Shown here piece by piece: positions 37,301-49,678 of a DNA stretch of 64,000 nt; positions within the stretch are counted from its first letter, which is position 1; every line of letters begins with the position of its first letter. Under the pieces are notes generated by a model. The model had not been told where the DNA came from, did no database searches, and worked only from the letters and a program-made list of their open reading frames with translations. The stretch is taken from assembly GCF_000321225.1 (NCBI RefSeq), contig NW_004450381.1:306451-370450 (forward strand). Reading direction: 5' to 3'. The translations under genes and the position numbers were made by a program. Source of the stretch: Odobenus rosmarus divergens. Its lineage: Eukaryota; Chordata; Mammalia; Carnivora; Odobenidae.

Positions 37301-38044
37301 GGACCCTAGAGGTGCGCCAAGCTGGGCTGCGCACCGGGTCTGATTCTTGTTCCTGTTCTTTCTTTCCGAAGTCTTCGAATCCTGGGCGGCGGAGTGACGT
37401 GGGGGGTGGGAATTGAATCATCCGAGTAACCTCTCCAAGAAGGAAAACCCGAATCACTGGCGACTGCCCCATAGGTACCTTGACTCCTTTTGGGGTGTCA
37501 GTCTCCTCGGTCTCCTAGCTCCCTCCCCTCTCCCCACACTTCATAAGGTCTATCTTAAATTATATTTTATTACATGTTCTTTTTCCCACCTGTCATTATA
37601 TCAGAACTTCCTGGGTCCCTCTAAATCATGATGCACCCTGGTGTTGTGTCCCCTTTTCCAGGAAGCCCTCCCTGACCAGTCTTCCTGGACTCAGAGTTGA
37701 TCAGGCCCCAATACCCTGTCTCCTGGTTACCTCGAGTTTCACTGTCCTGATTGTCCTGATCTTTGCATTGTGTTCAGGTAGAGCTTGTACCTGCAGCAAA
37801 CCGGGATCCAGTGAGTAGGTGGGAAATGAATGAAAGACACTTTCCAGGGAAGCGATGTCACATCTATCATCAAACACATCAGAGCCCACCAACTCTGTCC
37901 TATTAGTGCTCCTTTGGCGGCTCCTGTTGGCTTCTCTTTTTTGCCACTTCTCCCCTTTCTGGGCCTAGCTCTCCTGTAAAGATGACAAAAAAGACAGCAA
38001 CGAGAGTCACCTGCACCAGGGAGATCCGGGCTTCAGAGGAAGTC

Positions 38045-38155
38045 CTTTATGACCCACCCTTCCCAGGGGGGCAAACACAACTCCCCCTCATTTTACAGAT
38101 GCAGAAGTTCAGAAGGCAGAGTCTCACCCAGGGGCAGGATCGGGGGCCTACATGG
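38045..38155 (-). repeat. MIR-like fragment
   Basis: CCTCATTTTACAGATGCAGA followed by GTTCAGAAGGCAGAGTC is complementary to the MIR 3' half. Confidence 0.5.
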
Positions 38156-38439
38156 GTCACACTTATGCAGGTGGATGTGGGGCTCAGACCTTGGAGGGGA
38201 CGTGTGGTTCTGCTCAGACCATCCCTCTGTGGCCACATGTGTGGTTTCCACAGTGTGACTGTTGCCACTGCTATAGGAGAGGCCTCATCACTGGACAGAT
38301 GGTGTATTGGGCCTGGTGCCCTTGGCCTCCAAAACCTAGCCCCCATTCCACACACTTGCTGACCTTGCAACTCCAGCCCCCTTAGCCAGGAAGACAGTGT
38401 CATGGATTTATTCCTTTTCTTTACAACGGCCTGAGGAGG

Positions 38440-38560
38440 AAGTTTCTCTGTGTATCATCTCTATTTTACAGTTGGGGAAACTGAGGTTTAGAGAGGTTAG
38501 GGACTCCCCCAGGCTACCAGCTGGTGAGTGGCAGAGCAGAGACTTGAATCCTGGCAGGCT
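38440..38560 (-). repeat. MIR element fragment
   Basis: CTATTTTACAGTTGGGGAAA, CTGAGGTTTAGAGAGGTTAG and GAGACTTGAATCCTGGCAGG are clear complements of the MIR consensus. Confidence 0.7.
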
Positions 38561-38938
38561 GGCTAGGCTGTGCTTGGCTTACAAGTGGAGGGGTGGCAGT
38601 GGGAGGGGAGAGGCCTGCCAGGCTTGGCCAAGGCCCCATAGTCTCCAGCGCAGAGTTCGAGTCCTGCTCAGGGACCCATTTGTGTCAGTGAACCCCTGTG
38701 CCCCAGGTTCCCCAGAAAACGTGGGGGTAACTGCAGTGCCCTCCTGATGAGGTTGCCAAGTCACCATGCAGAACCACAGGAAATAGAAGGTGCTCAGGAT
38801 GTGGGGTGGGGGCTGCTGAGTGTGGGGTGCCAGAGATGGTTGAGATGTAGTGAGGTGACCTGGGGTGGCTTGAGAGACCCCTAGACCCAACAGACACTCC
38901 AAAGGCATGGAAAGGAGTTGCCAAGGTTTGAGAAGCAG

Positions 38939-38954
38939 GTGTGTGTGTGTGTGT

Positions 38955-39000
<46 letters not shown>
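38939..39000. repeat. Compound GT / GA microsatellite
   Basis: About 24 GT units with one C interruption, followed by seven GA units. Confidence 0.95.
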
Positions 39001-40059
39001 TCGATCCCTGCCCAAGACAGTCTCTGTTCTCCTTTCACCTACCCCCTCCTGTCAGTTTCCCCTGTTCCCCATTCTACCTCAGCCTAGGGCCTGGAAGCCC
39101 GGGCCTGCAGGATGATCCTTTGGAACATGACACAGCGACCACGCTTAACATTGGGATTGACACTGGCGCCCCCTGGAGGCCATTCTGAAGGCCAGCAGGA
39201 CCTCTGGGAGTTTTGGGATTCTGAGGGCAGCCGCTGAGACAGTAGAGCCCTCTTCCCTGCCAGACTTAAGTGGATTTTCAGATCCAGAGACCTCAGTTTA
39301 ACTGATTCCCAGGAAATATTGGGGGGCTGATACAGCACAGCCAATGCCAGAGCTGAGGCAGGCTGTGCCCACAGCTTCACAGTGATTCGGTCATATGGAA
39401 GCAGAAGTTGGGGGATCCCCAGGTTGGGGAGCCTGGACCAAACTCCGCACCCCAACCTCATTCCTGACTTGCTCTGGCTACTGCAACCCATCCTCCCCTC
39501 AGCCCGGTTTGGTCTATACAAACCGTGTCCAAACACCATGTCCTCAGCTCGTTCTGGGTTCTCTGACTCTGGAGGCCAGCTTCAGCTCCTACTGACCTCT
39601 TCAGCCCCTACCTTGCTGCTGAATGGCTGTCAGCACTGAACTGTTCCCAGGCTGTGGGGTAACCAGTCCTAATTCCAGTCCTCGCGGAGGGAGGGAAACT
39701 TCAGAAGGGCTTTCCTAGGAGGTGGCAAGGACTGAAGAGAGACAGGCCCTTAGGAGTTCACCAGGGAGAAGAAGGGCATCCTTCTGTCCTGTGTGGTGTG
39801 AGTGCTGAGTTCTGAGCAGGGGCATAGATGGCATGGAGGTATGTTACAGGCCCAAAGAGGAGTTGGGTGAGAGATTTTCGTCACAGGTGTCTTTAGTAAA
39901 AAACCATACCAGCAACTAGGACTGTCATTGGACTGGAATGAGGCAGAGGGACTAGGAGGTCAGGAGACACCTGGAGTGAAGACTGGACCAGAGCAAGCTT
40001 GACGGCTGGAAGGTGGGCCATGTCCCTGCCGCCCTTAGACTTGTGGGTTTTCTATCATC

Positions 40060-40620
40060 AGAAGATTGGCAACAACCTCCACACCCTCAAAGACAAATGT
40101 GCTAGTTTAAGCTCCCTCAGCCACATGAAGGAATATTGTTCAGCCATAAAAGGTGTCTACAGAGCGTTTGTAAAAATGTTACATTTTTCTTATACATCGC
40201 TGGCGGAAGTGTAAATTAAGGTAATTCCTACAGAGGGCAATTTGGCAACACTTTTCAAAATTGCAAATGCCCAGAGCCTTTGATCCAGCGGTTCCACTTG
40301 GAGCAGCTCATTTGTAATGCATCTGACCACCTTGAAAAGGACCTCCATGTCCATCACTAGCAGCTTGTTGAATGAGTGGCAGTTCATCCATATCATGGGA
40401 GTACTATACAGCAGTGAAAAAGAACAAAGCCTCCGTATGTGGATTCACAAAAATCTTTAAAACAGATTGGGGAAATAAAGCGAGGTGTGGAACAGTAAGT
40501 AATCTATGCTACCTTTGTGTAGAGAAAACATTTAGAAAGGATATTTACAGAGGTATTTCGGTATGCTTGTATGTTACAGAATAACTGTGGAAATATATAT
40601 AATATATAATAAACCGGAAA
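40060..40620 (+). repeat. Old L1 (L1M-type) fragment
   Basis: It contains degraded L1 3' wording: TATACATCGCTGGCGGAAGT, CCCAGAGCCTTTGATCCAGC, then an ATGGGAGTACTATACAGCAG segment. Frames are broken. Confidence 0.65.
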
Positions 40621-40959
40621 CAGGGAGATGCTGGAGAGTGGACTGGACAGTGGAAGGATACGTTTCATCTGATGCCCGTCTTTTGAAGGCTGCATCCTAT
40701 GGATGTTTTTTCTCCAACCCTGACGCCAAAGTGGAATTCCCCAAACTCCTGGAGCTGTTTTGGGGAGCTCAGGTGGGCTGCAAACCACCATTCCCGAAGG
40801 CCTGGCACTGGGGCTTGGGTTCCTTTCCTCTGCTCACTGGGTCTGGTGCAGCCCCTGCCCAGGTCTCCCCTCCTCTTGGTGCCCGTCCTCGCCGCAGTTA
40901 GTGGACAGACCACTCCCTCCCTCCCTCCTTCCAGGACTTGGCTGTTCGGCAGCTCCTGG

Positions 40960-41840
40960 CGCCCACTCAGAAAGGCTTCGCCCTTCCCGGAGCCACTTCC
41001 TCAGACCCTTAGCCTGCACGGCAGGTTCCGCAGGGCTCTCTCGGGCGGGTGGGTGTGGGCTGTCCTCCCAGCGCCCCGCCTCGGCCACGCCCCCAACCCG
41101 CCCCCCCCCTCCGCCAGTGCCCGCCCCCATCTCAGCGAGGGCGGGTCTGAGACGCTCCCGCCCCTCCCCTCCCGAGCCGCCAGGGCACAGGTTACTTAGG
41201 GCCCAGAGCCCAGGAGCCCTGGGAGCCGTCCGGAAACGGGCAGCGCTGACGGCCACCGGGCCTCACGCCCATCTCCCCGCTCCAGCTCGCCACCCTACCC
41301 GACCCTCGCCCCCGCTGCCAGGAAGCCCCGGCCAGTGCCGGGACCCCGGAGCCCGCGATCTCGGCAGCCGCCGGGGCCCCGCAGAGCGGGACTCACCCGG
41401 CTCACCCGGGAGCCAAGCGCTCTGGACAACGTCCGGGAAGGGGCAAACCGTTTCTGGGACCTGAGGGAGGGGGAGGAGCCTCTAGGGGCTCCAGAGCTCT
41501 ACGTCCTCCTTCACCCCGCGCAGGGTCCTCCCTCTCTCCATCCCTCCCCGCGTGATTGCCCGCCTGCCCCGGGGACCGACGGCAGCGGCTCGGCGTGGGC
41601 AGTGGTGGGGCCGGGTAAGGGGTCTTGAGGGCGCGGCGGTAGTGGTCCCCAGAACCGGCCAACGAGGCGGTGGACGGGGGTCTAGGTGACGCGGCGGCGC
41701 TTGGGTACGCGCTGCAGCCGGGCCTGGCGCCCAGGACGCCTTCAAGTTCCAGGTGTGTGGCGGCGGCGCCTGCGCACTGCTGGACGGCGCCCGGGGCCCT
41801 CCACCCCAGGGTCTTCCCCATAAAAGACGGGCGGGGAGCG
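40960..41840. promoter_or_regulatory. Orphan CpG island between AIFM3 and CRKL
   Basis: About 0.9 kb rich in CpG and GC boxes (CCCGCCCC near 41118 and 41158). It is not at the start of any coding gene in the window. A good plus-strand donor (CCGG|GTAAGG at 41615) and a good minus-strand donor (GTGAGT near 41390-41397) are both present, so direction is undecided. Human has a long non-coding RNA (LINC01637, from memory) in this interval. Long frames here have no recognisable domain. Confidence 0.6.
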
Positions 41841-41867
41841 CTCACAGAGGCTTTAAATGGTTTAAAG

Positions 41868-42419
41868 GGTTTAAATGGTTTCAAGTGAAAGTTCTGGAAA
41901 ACAAGCAGCCTCATCCCAAGTTAGGGCATGGATACCTGCTTAACTTTGTACATTCTTTGCTGTTCCTCTCTGTATATTGCCTTCTCGTGAACTCCAGGGA
42001 TCTGCAGCGAGACAGCTGGGGCATGGGGGGGGACAACACCGATTTTCCTGAAATCCCCTCAGCCAGGCCCCGTTCCCACACGTATTTGTGTGTGTACTGA
42101 GAGGTCCACATTTCCTTGTAGTAAAACCTCTGGCAATGAGTTTCAGGAAGTGACACCAATCCCTGTGTATATAGAACCATGCTGCTAAAATGTACTCCCT
42201 GGCTCCTACTTTCAGGATCCTGCAGAATTTGAAAGAAAAGTTTGTCTTGAAATACTAAAACCGTTAAACCATTCTGGGAGAAACCGTGCCCTAGAGACAG
42301 ACACCTTTGAAGAATACCTTGAAAAGGTTGTATTTTGATCAGCAATACTGGGCTGGGTTCCTCCGTGGCAGGGAAACCCCTGGAAATGGGGCCTAGTGTG
42401 GGGGGCTGCTCCCCCACCT
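41868..42419 (+). repeat. Left arm of a large inverted duplication
   Basis: Its reverse complement matches 43147-43899 with about 4% mismatch over the stretch I aligned by eye (5 of about 130). Anchors include TGAAAGTTCTGGAAAACAAG, CCTCTGGCAATGAGTTTCAG and TGGCAGGGAAACCCCTGGAA. It has no identified coding content. Confidence 0.88.
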
Positions 42420-42924
42420 CCCCCCTTTGCTAAGCTAGCCTCGGTGCGGCCAGCAGAGGCCATTGCCCAGATCTTGAAACCTCCCTCCACAGCAAAAACC
42501 GGGATATTGCTGGGGTCGAGGCCCTTTCTCTTGCCTAGTCATGGACCCTCTGCCCCAGCCCCGTCAAGACCTGACCCTGCTATTGCAGTCTACGCACACG
42601 CCCTGGTTACCCGGGCGTTGGCAACCTGAGCTGGAGCACAGAGGGGACCCCTATCCTGTCCTGGAAAGCTCGTGGTGCAGATGTGAGCAGCTGTGGAGCC
42701 CCAGGCAGGTTCGGGAAGGCTTCCCGACTGCCTGGGGGAAGGTAAGTAAACGTAATCCAGGCTAAGGGGAGCAGCTCAGGGCTGGAGCGTGCCTGGCTTT
42801 GTCTTAGCCCGTGATCCCTTGCTGACTTAAGACCTCGAGTGACCTGCCCTTCCTCGATCCCTCTGGTCTCATCAACACCGAGGGCCCTCCACCTGCGCTG
42901 CACAGTGGAGACCTCGGGGATCCC

Positions 42925-43035
42925 ATCCCAGATTCTGATTTCATGGATCTGGACGCTGGGTTTTTGTTTTGGTTTGTTTTTTAAGTTCTCCGGGGGTTCT
43001 ATTATGCAGCCAAGTTTGAGAACTACCTGCGCCAG
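42925..43035 (+). repeat. MER5A-like DNA transposon fragment
   Basis: CCCAGATTCTGATTTCATGG and CCAAGTTTGAGAACTACCTG match the body and terminal part of MER5-type hAT elements. It lies in the spacer of the inverted duplication. Confidence 0.6.
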
Positions 43036-43146
43036 TGAAACCCCGCACTCCTGCGCCTCCGGCGCTTTGAAGTCCTGGGCCAAGGAGCTGTGGTCTATCT
43101 TCTGCCTGCGATAGGAGCGAGGCTTGAGTCCGCCAGGGCAGAGGAA

Positions 43147-43899
43147 GGTGGGGGAGCAGCCCCCCACACCAGGCCCCCTTTCCAGGGGTTTCCCTGCCAC
43201 GGAGGAACCCAGCCCAGTATTGCTGATCAAAACACCTTTTCAAAGTATTCTTCAAAGGTGTCTGTCTCTAGGGCACGGTTTCTTCCAGAATGGTTTAACG
43301 GTTTTAGTATATTTTTTTTAAGATTTTATTTATTTGACAGAGAGAGACACAGCAAGAGAGGGAACACAAGCAGGGGGAGTGGGAGAGGGAGAAGCAGACT
43401 TCCTGCAGAGCAGGGAGCCCGATGCGGGGCTCGATCCCAGGACTCTGGGATCATGACCGGAGCCGAAGGCAGACGCTTAACGACTGAGCCACCCAGGCGC
43501 CCCTAACGGTTTTAGTATTTCAAGACAAACTTTTCTTTCAAATTCTCTAGGATCCTGAAAGTAGGAGCCAGGGAGTACATTTTAGCAGCATGGTTCTATA
43601 TACATAGGGATTGGTGTCACTTCCTGAAACTCATTGCCAGAGGTTTTACTACAAGGAAATGTGGACCTCTCAATACACACATAAATACGTGTGGGAATGG
43701 GGTCTGGCTGAGGGGATTTCAGGAAAATTGGTGTTGTTCCCCCCCATGCCCCAGCTGTCTCGCTGCAGATCCCTGGAGTTCAAGAGGAAGGCAACATACA
43801 GAGAGGAACAGCAAAGAATGTACAAGGCAGGTATCATGCCCTAACTTGGGATGTGAATGCTTGTTTTCCAGAACTTTCACTTTGAAACCATTTCAACCC
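43147..43899 (-). repeat. Right arm of the inverted duplication, with a SINE insert
   Basis: Reverse complement of 41868-42419, interrupted by the SINE at 43310-43503. Removing the SINE gives arms of nearly equal length. Confidence 0.88.
43310..43503 (-). repeat. Can-SINE in one arm of the inverted duplication
   Basis: Full-length minus copy. TAACGGTTTTAGTAT precedes it and is repeated directly after it (from 43504). It is absent from the other arm. Confidence 0.95.
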
Positions 43900-43935
43900 T
43901 GGGGAGCTTGTGCTAGACAAGTATTTAACAGAAGG

Positions 43936-44027
43936 CTAAGGGGAGCAGCTCAGGGCTGGAGCGTGCCTGGCTTTGTCTTAGCCCGTGATCCCTTGCTGAC
44001 TTGAGACCTCGAGTGACCTGCCCTTCC
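43936..44027 (+). repeat. Direct copy of 42759-42850 abutting a gap
   Basis: The segment from GCTAAGGGGAGCAGCTCAGG to CGAGTGACCTGCCCTTCC is identical to the earlier segment except for one base (CTTAAGACC versus CTTGAGACC). It stops at the first N. Confidence 0.9.
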
Positions 44028-44077
44028 NNNNNNNNNNNNNNNNNNNNNNNNNNNNNNNNNNNNNNNNNNNNNNNNNN
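44028..44077. other. Assembly gap, 50 N
   Basis: Exactly 50 N, a placeholder length. The 80 bases after it (44078-44158) repeat 43856-43935 exactly as far as I can compare. Confidence 0.98.
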
Positions 44078-44544
44078 GAATGCTTGTTTTCCAGAACTTT
44101 CACTTTGAAACCATTTCAACCCTGGGGAGCTTGTGCTAGACAAGTATTTAACAGAAGCCTTCAGAAACAGGTGCCTCGAAGGGAAAACATCCAGGTTTTC
44201 CTTGGTGGTGTAAAGTGTGAGAACTACTGCTTCATCTTCCGAAGGCGAAGACTCAGCACCAGCCCCCCGCAGCACCCACTGTGCTCACACACTGGGAGCC
44301 AGCTGCTTCTCTTCTGTAGGGGGGCCCCGGGTGCAGGGAAGGGCCAGTACACTCACGCAAGACCTATTTTGTGGAGGGCAATGACAGGGCTGGGCTGCAA
44401 GACGCAGCATCCCGGGGGGGAGCACCAGTTGTTTCTGCGTTTGAGGCGTTCGCCAGGTGCTTAACTGCTCGGGAGGCTGACATGGGCTGAGGAGCCTGCA
44501 GGCAGCACTGAGGAGACACTGAAACACCAAAGCCGCCGCTGCCA

Positions 44545-47500
44545 CCACCGGCTGATGCAAGTTTTATTGAGACAATGTACAAACAGGCCATGGAAACAAG
44601 GGTTCTGATGCCGGGACCAGTAGCGTAAAATGAATACAAAAATAAAAAGGCACTAATCTGTTAAGAAAAGACACTCGATGTTCTAAGAATATAAGTCATT
44701 TAATACTGTTAATTTTATAGCACAAAATAAAACAAGCTATGATCCCCAAAAATAATTTTAAAAGCTTACACAGAAAATATTATTGCCTGAAGTTTATGAT
44801 TTTTAAGTTACAGGTCAAAAGTTTTGTGTTGTTGTTGTCATTTTAAAACACACAGTGAAGACCGTCTAGAAGCAAGGCCACTGTTCCTCCTGTAGAGACA
44901 ACGACCCTGTCTCAGGGAACTGTCCTTCTACTCCTTTAGAATATACAACCAGCTCAGTTTCCACACGGATAGCAGTTAACCAGGGACGTAGGTCTCTGGT
45001 CCCAGGGGGTGGAGTTTGAGGCAGAGCTCAGTGGTGTCCACAGAAAGCATTAGTCTTAGGTACTGTGTTAAAACAATCAAAAAGTCACTCGTTTTAAGAG
45101 GTTAATGAACATAATATTAAAGGATTAAATTATAAACACCTGGCACAAAAACACATCATCCCTTTTCAAAAATAAAATGGTCATATTCCTCTGAGCAAAC
45201 ATTACAAGAGCAGTGGCCGTCTGCCTTGGCCTGTCTTGTGTGTAAACAGCTGTAAAAGAAAGTTAGCACGGAGCCAGCGATCCTTGAGCTCCAAGGAGGG
45301 AGCAGCTGTCTTTCCCCCCTTTCCGTTTTCCATCCATGAGCACAGGTGTCTTGTCTGGGTGACCAAAGTTGTCAAATGGCAGCTCGTCGACGCGTGCTCC
45401 TCTTTCACCGTGCCATCAGGTGGTACCACGCCACAAAGAAATGACAAGGACGACTCCTGTGCTGGAGGTCCTTCTCAGGATAAATAAGTTTTGAGTCAAA
45501 CTGTCAATGCCCTTTAGTTCATAATTTGTTCAGTTCCCAAGTGAGTTAATTTAACATCCAAATATTTCCTTAAGTGACACACAGTAGAGCAGAGCAAGGA
45601 GCAATAATGAACAATCCTAAAAGGAGACCAACCAAGGAGGGAAGGCAGCTCCTCTGGAAGATTCGCATTGCTTTCTGAACAGGAAGTCTTCCCCAATCAC
45701 TGGGGAACCCAGGCACAAAGCTGAGGCGAGGGTGCTGTTTTTGTATATTTAGTGTGATGAACAGAATCTCCCTGCCTGATGAAAAAACCAATAAGGTCCT
45801 AAGTCAAATAGGTACTACTTTTGGCACATATATCTCGAGAGTTCAGAACTCAAGGCTCACCTTATTTCGGGCTCCCAATCTCCTGGGCAGCCCTGGAGAC
45901 ATGCGCATGGGCTGAAGTGACAAGCAGACTTATTATGAAGCCAAAGTAGGTTTGTGGGGTGCTCTGATTCTGAAGTGCTCCACATGAGGTGGGTCTTGCT
46001 ACAGGTCAGCAGACATGGATGGCTGAAGGGAAATCTTGCTTTCCAAAATGACCATACACTTCTTGTACTCCGAACCAACTATTGTCACCAAAGGGTGCCA
46101 AGCCCCTCAGCTAAGCTTGGTTTAAAAAAGCCTCAAGGTTTGTGCCCTCTTTGAACAAGGCACATATTCCACTTTCTGCTGGCCAACCCCCTCAGTACCG
46201 GGTCACCGGCTGCAAGGCGAGTGCTGTGTCCAGGCAGACCACGGGAATGCTGCCATGCACGTGCCACTTGCTGTGGGAGCTGGGCTGGGCCTGAACTCAG
46301 AATAAGAGGCAACACAATGGAGAGGCACCTTCAGAGCAAGAGGTGGCCACAGTGCTCACTGATTAGGGAGAGCAGACTGCATTTTTTTCCAGGAAAACCA
46401 CAGACAGGCAGCCACAGTGATATTTTTTCCAACTGATCATTATCTTTGTCACAGCAACATTTTCAAGATTCTTTAATATGGTAGTTAACTGCCTAATGGA
46501 ATACTGATTTAAAGAGAGACTGAAAAAAAATGGTTGCTTTGCTGGTTCTGTCACCGGTGTATATATATGTATGTATATATATCTTGCTCTACCTCAAAAC
46601 CCAAGACCCTTGGGAGACAGGGCTGTGGCTAAAGCAGCTGCTCAGCAAATGATGCAATCAGTCATTAGGTGGCTGCTACATTTCTAGGTCTGCTGTATTC
46701 ATTCTGAGTGGAGGCCTGTCTTCACCAGTTTCCAGAAGGGAGAGCAGACTGAACTGCATAAAGGTTCCAGAATCCTAGACTGCTATGTGCACCAGATGAG
46801 GGATCAGCCACACCTTTGTACCAAGTTAGCTTGTATGAACAGCCCTCTTTTAGCTAATAAGGAAATGTTAACATCAAATTGCGAAATGGTTAATGGTTCT
46901 CCCTAGTCACTAAAATCTTAGACATCAAATGCATGAACCAATTTCCAGAGCTTGCATTTTCTTTGCCTGGGAGCGTCACAGACACAGAGCCTGGGGAACC
47001 AGTATGAACAGCACCATCTTTCTCTGGTGGACCGTGAGCTTGGGCTGTGGCAGCGAGGAGTGGGCCTCAGTGAGTAGGATTTAAAGATTCATTAATGAAT
47101 TCAATGATTCTATGAACAACTTCACTTTTTAAAGAAATTTAATTCCTATACCTTAAAGGGGTATATTCACTGAAACACTGGACAGAAAACTGGCCAAGTG
47201 CTTCCCCCCATTGCTCCTATCATCACTGGCAAACAAGGTAAGCAAAGCCTTCCCCAAATCACTCCCCACTCTGATGCTTTTTGGGGACAACGTAATCCAA
47301 GAGGCCATGCACACAAGCTTGGCACACTATGACTGATTTTTTTGTGGGCTGTCTGCTATATGGCAAAACAGGTACAACTGGAAACCAAGACAATAAAAGC
47401 CTCTGCTTCAGGGTTGTTGTTGTTTTTTTTTTCTTTTTCATATTCCTTTAGTTACAGCAGCTTCAGTTTGGAAGCTCAGAGGCATGTGTCATTCCTTACA

Positions 47501-48081
47501 ATTATCACAAAAATCCAACCTGCTACTTAAAAACCTGTTCAGAACACACAAGTCTAATTAAGTCTTCCAAAACCAAACCAAAAAGGAAAAAAGAAGAGCC
47601 AGATTTGGGGAGTTTAGGACAGAATTCCCTCCTCTTTAAGGTTCATTTGCTCTGTTCTTCAAAGGAAGAACAAAACGGCGACTGAGCCACTGCTTTATGG
47701 AACAGCAACGTGCAACGTCTCACCATGGCCTCAAGCTCCATCTGATGAACATGACAGAATCAGTCACAACTACAAACAGGGCAGTGATGAGAAGACGGAC
47801 CCTTTCCTTGTCAACTTCTCTCCACTTGTGTGCTTCCACCAGTATTTCCAGTTTATGATCCAAAAGAACTCTAAACTCTGCTACTCTTTGACAATACACT
47901 ATGATACAAATGCCCAGGCAGCCGCTGTGTGCATTCCAAATGTGTATGAGAGACCGCCACTCTGCAGAAAGCTGACCATCGGCAATGCAGTGTAACCTGC
48001 CTATGAGAGAGAATGCTTTCCCACTTCAAAGGAGACTATGACAGGCAGAACAAGGAAGCAGCAGGAAACAGGCAACAGCAA
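44545..48081 (-). other. CRKL: CRKL 3' UTR
   Basis: A long AT-rich untranslated region runs from the CRKL stop down to a minus-strand AATAAA at 44563-44568. Its length of about 3.5 kb agrees with the long CRKL mRNA known in human. ATTAAA variants at 44698, 46473 and 47138 could give shorter forms. It contains a TA/TG microsatellite at 46558-46582 and no SINE, unlike the adjoining intron, which fits purifying selection on a UTR. Confidence 0.8.
44563..44568 (-). promoter_or_regulatory. CRKL: Poly(A) signal AATAAA of CRKL
   Basis: Last canonical signal on the minus strand before the repeat-rich intergenic region. It sits where sequence character changes. Confidence 0.75.
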
Positions 48082-48243
<162 letters not shown>

Positions 48244-48580
48244 TCAGCATTTCCTCTGCAAATTTAAAAAAAAAAAAAAAAAAGGTTTACCTTAAGCCAT
48301 ACACACGGTTCTATCCAAAGGAATCCATAGATTTTTTTAAAGAATTTATTTTTTTTCATGCTTAAACCTAAAATCAAGCAGTGCCAAAGACACAAGGTGC
48401 TACCAGTAAGCCCAGTGTCATCCTCAGCTGGTGAGAATGTTTAGCTTCTGAGAACAAAAGCAGCCTTTTTTTTCTCCCCATATTGATTACTAACTCCAAC
48501 AGGATAGAAATGAACACTTAACTCTCTGAGAATGGTTAAAGTGAAATCACATAAAAAAGTGTATTAAAAAAAAACATCTA

Positions 48581-48786
48581 GGGGCGCCTGGGTGGCTCAG
48601 TCAGTTAAGCGTCTTCCTTCAGCTAGGGTCATGATCCCTGAGTCCCAGGATCGAGTCCCGCACAGGGATCCCTGCTCAGTGGGGAGTATGCTTCTCCCTC
48701 TGCCCCTTACCCCTCTCATGTGCTCTCTCTCTCTCTCATTCTCGCTGTCTCAAAATAAAATCTTAAAAAAAAAAAATTAAAAAAAA
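48581..48786 (+). repeat. Can-SINE
   Basis: Starts GGGGCGCCTGGGTGGCTCAG and ends in an A-tail. The CTCTCTCT segment variant marks a slightly different subfamily. Confidence 0.94.
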
Positions 48787-48950
48787 TCTATCTCCACCCC
48801 AATTTACATGGGGTGGAACTGCTGTCAACCAAGACCTCACTCACCACGCCACCTCTCCCTCCCGGCAGCAATAATGTCTCCCTGAGTTGTTCACTCCCTG
48901 GCCCCCTCTGTGGGGCCGTCACAGGGGAAGGAAGCCCAGCTCTGAGCATC

Positions 48951-49137
48951 TTTTTTTTTTTTTTTAAAGATTTTATTTATTTATTTGATAGAGCAAGAGA
49001 GTACAAGCAGGGGGAACAGTAGAGGGAGAGGGAGAAGCAGGCTCCCTGCTTGGGAGGCGGGGCTCGATCCCAGGACCCTGGGATCATGACCGGAGCCGAA
49101 GGCAGAAGCTTAACCATCTTAGCCACCCAGGCGCCCC
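48951..49137 (-). repeat. Can-SINE with target-site duplication
   Basis: Minus copy. TCTGAGCATCTTT flanks both sides (48941 and 49138). Confidence 0.95.
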
Positions 49138-49678
49138 TCTGAGCATCTTTTTAGGACAACTTTAAAATGCAGGGTGGGAGGAATCCTAGCTATTGTCAGA
49201 GGACAGGCACCAGTTAGGGGCTGCTCTACTCATCAAGGGGAAGGCAGGAATTTTGTTTTGCAAGTGTTTTTCAAATTGTTCTGCAGATCCACAGAGCTCT
49301 AGAGAGGTGTTTTAAGGGCCCAACAAATGTCTGGTTGGGATTTCAACTTTTTAAGCCTGTATTTTATAACTACACTGGAATGCTGCCCTGCTAGCTGCTT
49401 CTCATGCAGATCTTCCTTGGGATGAAGCTGCTGTGCCATGTGTCTGACACCCCAGATGACAAAGTGAAGGCTAAAAGAGACCTATCACTACTTGGAACAA
49501 AACACATTCAGAAAGAAGCTGGATGCTGAAGTGGATATCAGACTGCATCTGTCATTCATGTTTCCAATTTTTTCCTTCCCGTTCTAACAGTCAACTGTCC
49601 CAACTGCCTTTTTAGCTAATTCTTATAAATCTCAACTTAAATAGGGGGTCTTCTTTCTGCTAAAGCTACTGGTCTTTG

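Larger units (their letters stand above)
37300..40040. other. Intergenic region upstream of AIFM3
   Basis: No gene was recognised. MIR-like pieces lie at 38045-38155 and 38440-38560 (both minus). A GT/GA microsatellite lies at 38939-39000. Confidence 0.6.

Noticed and set aside
40760..41464. 234-codon frame in the orphan CpG island
   Set aside because: No homology or motif recognised and compositional bias. Kept only as a CpG island of unknown transcript.
43925..44275. Minus-strand frame containing a run of X
   Set aside because: It spans the 50-N gap, so it is an artefact of translating N.
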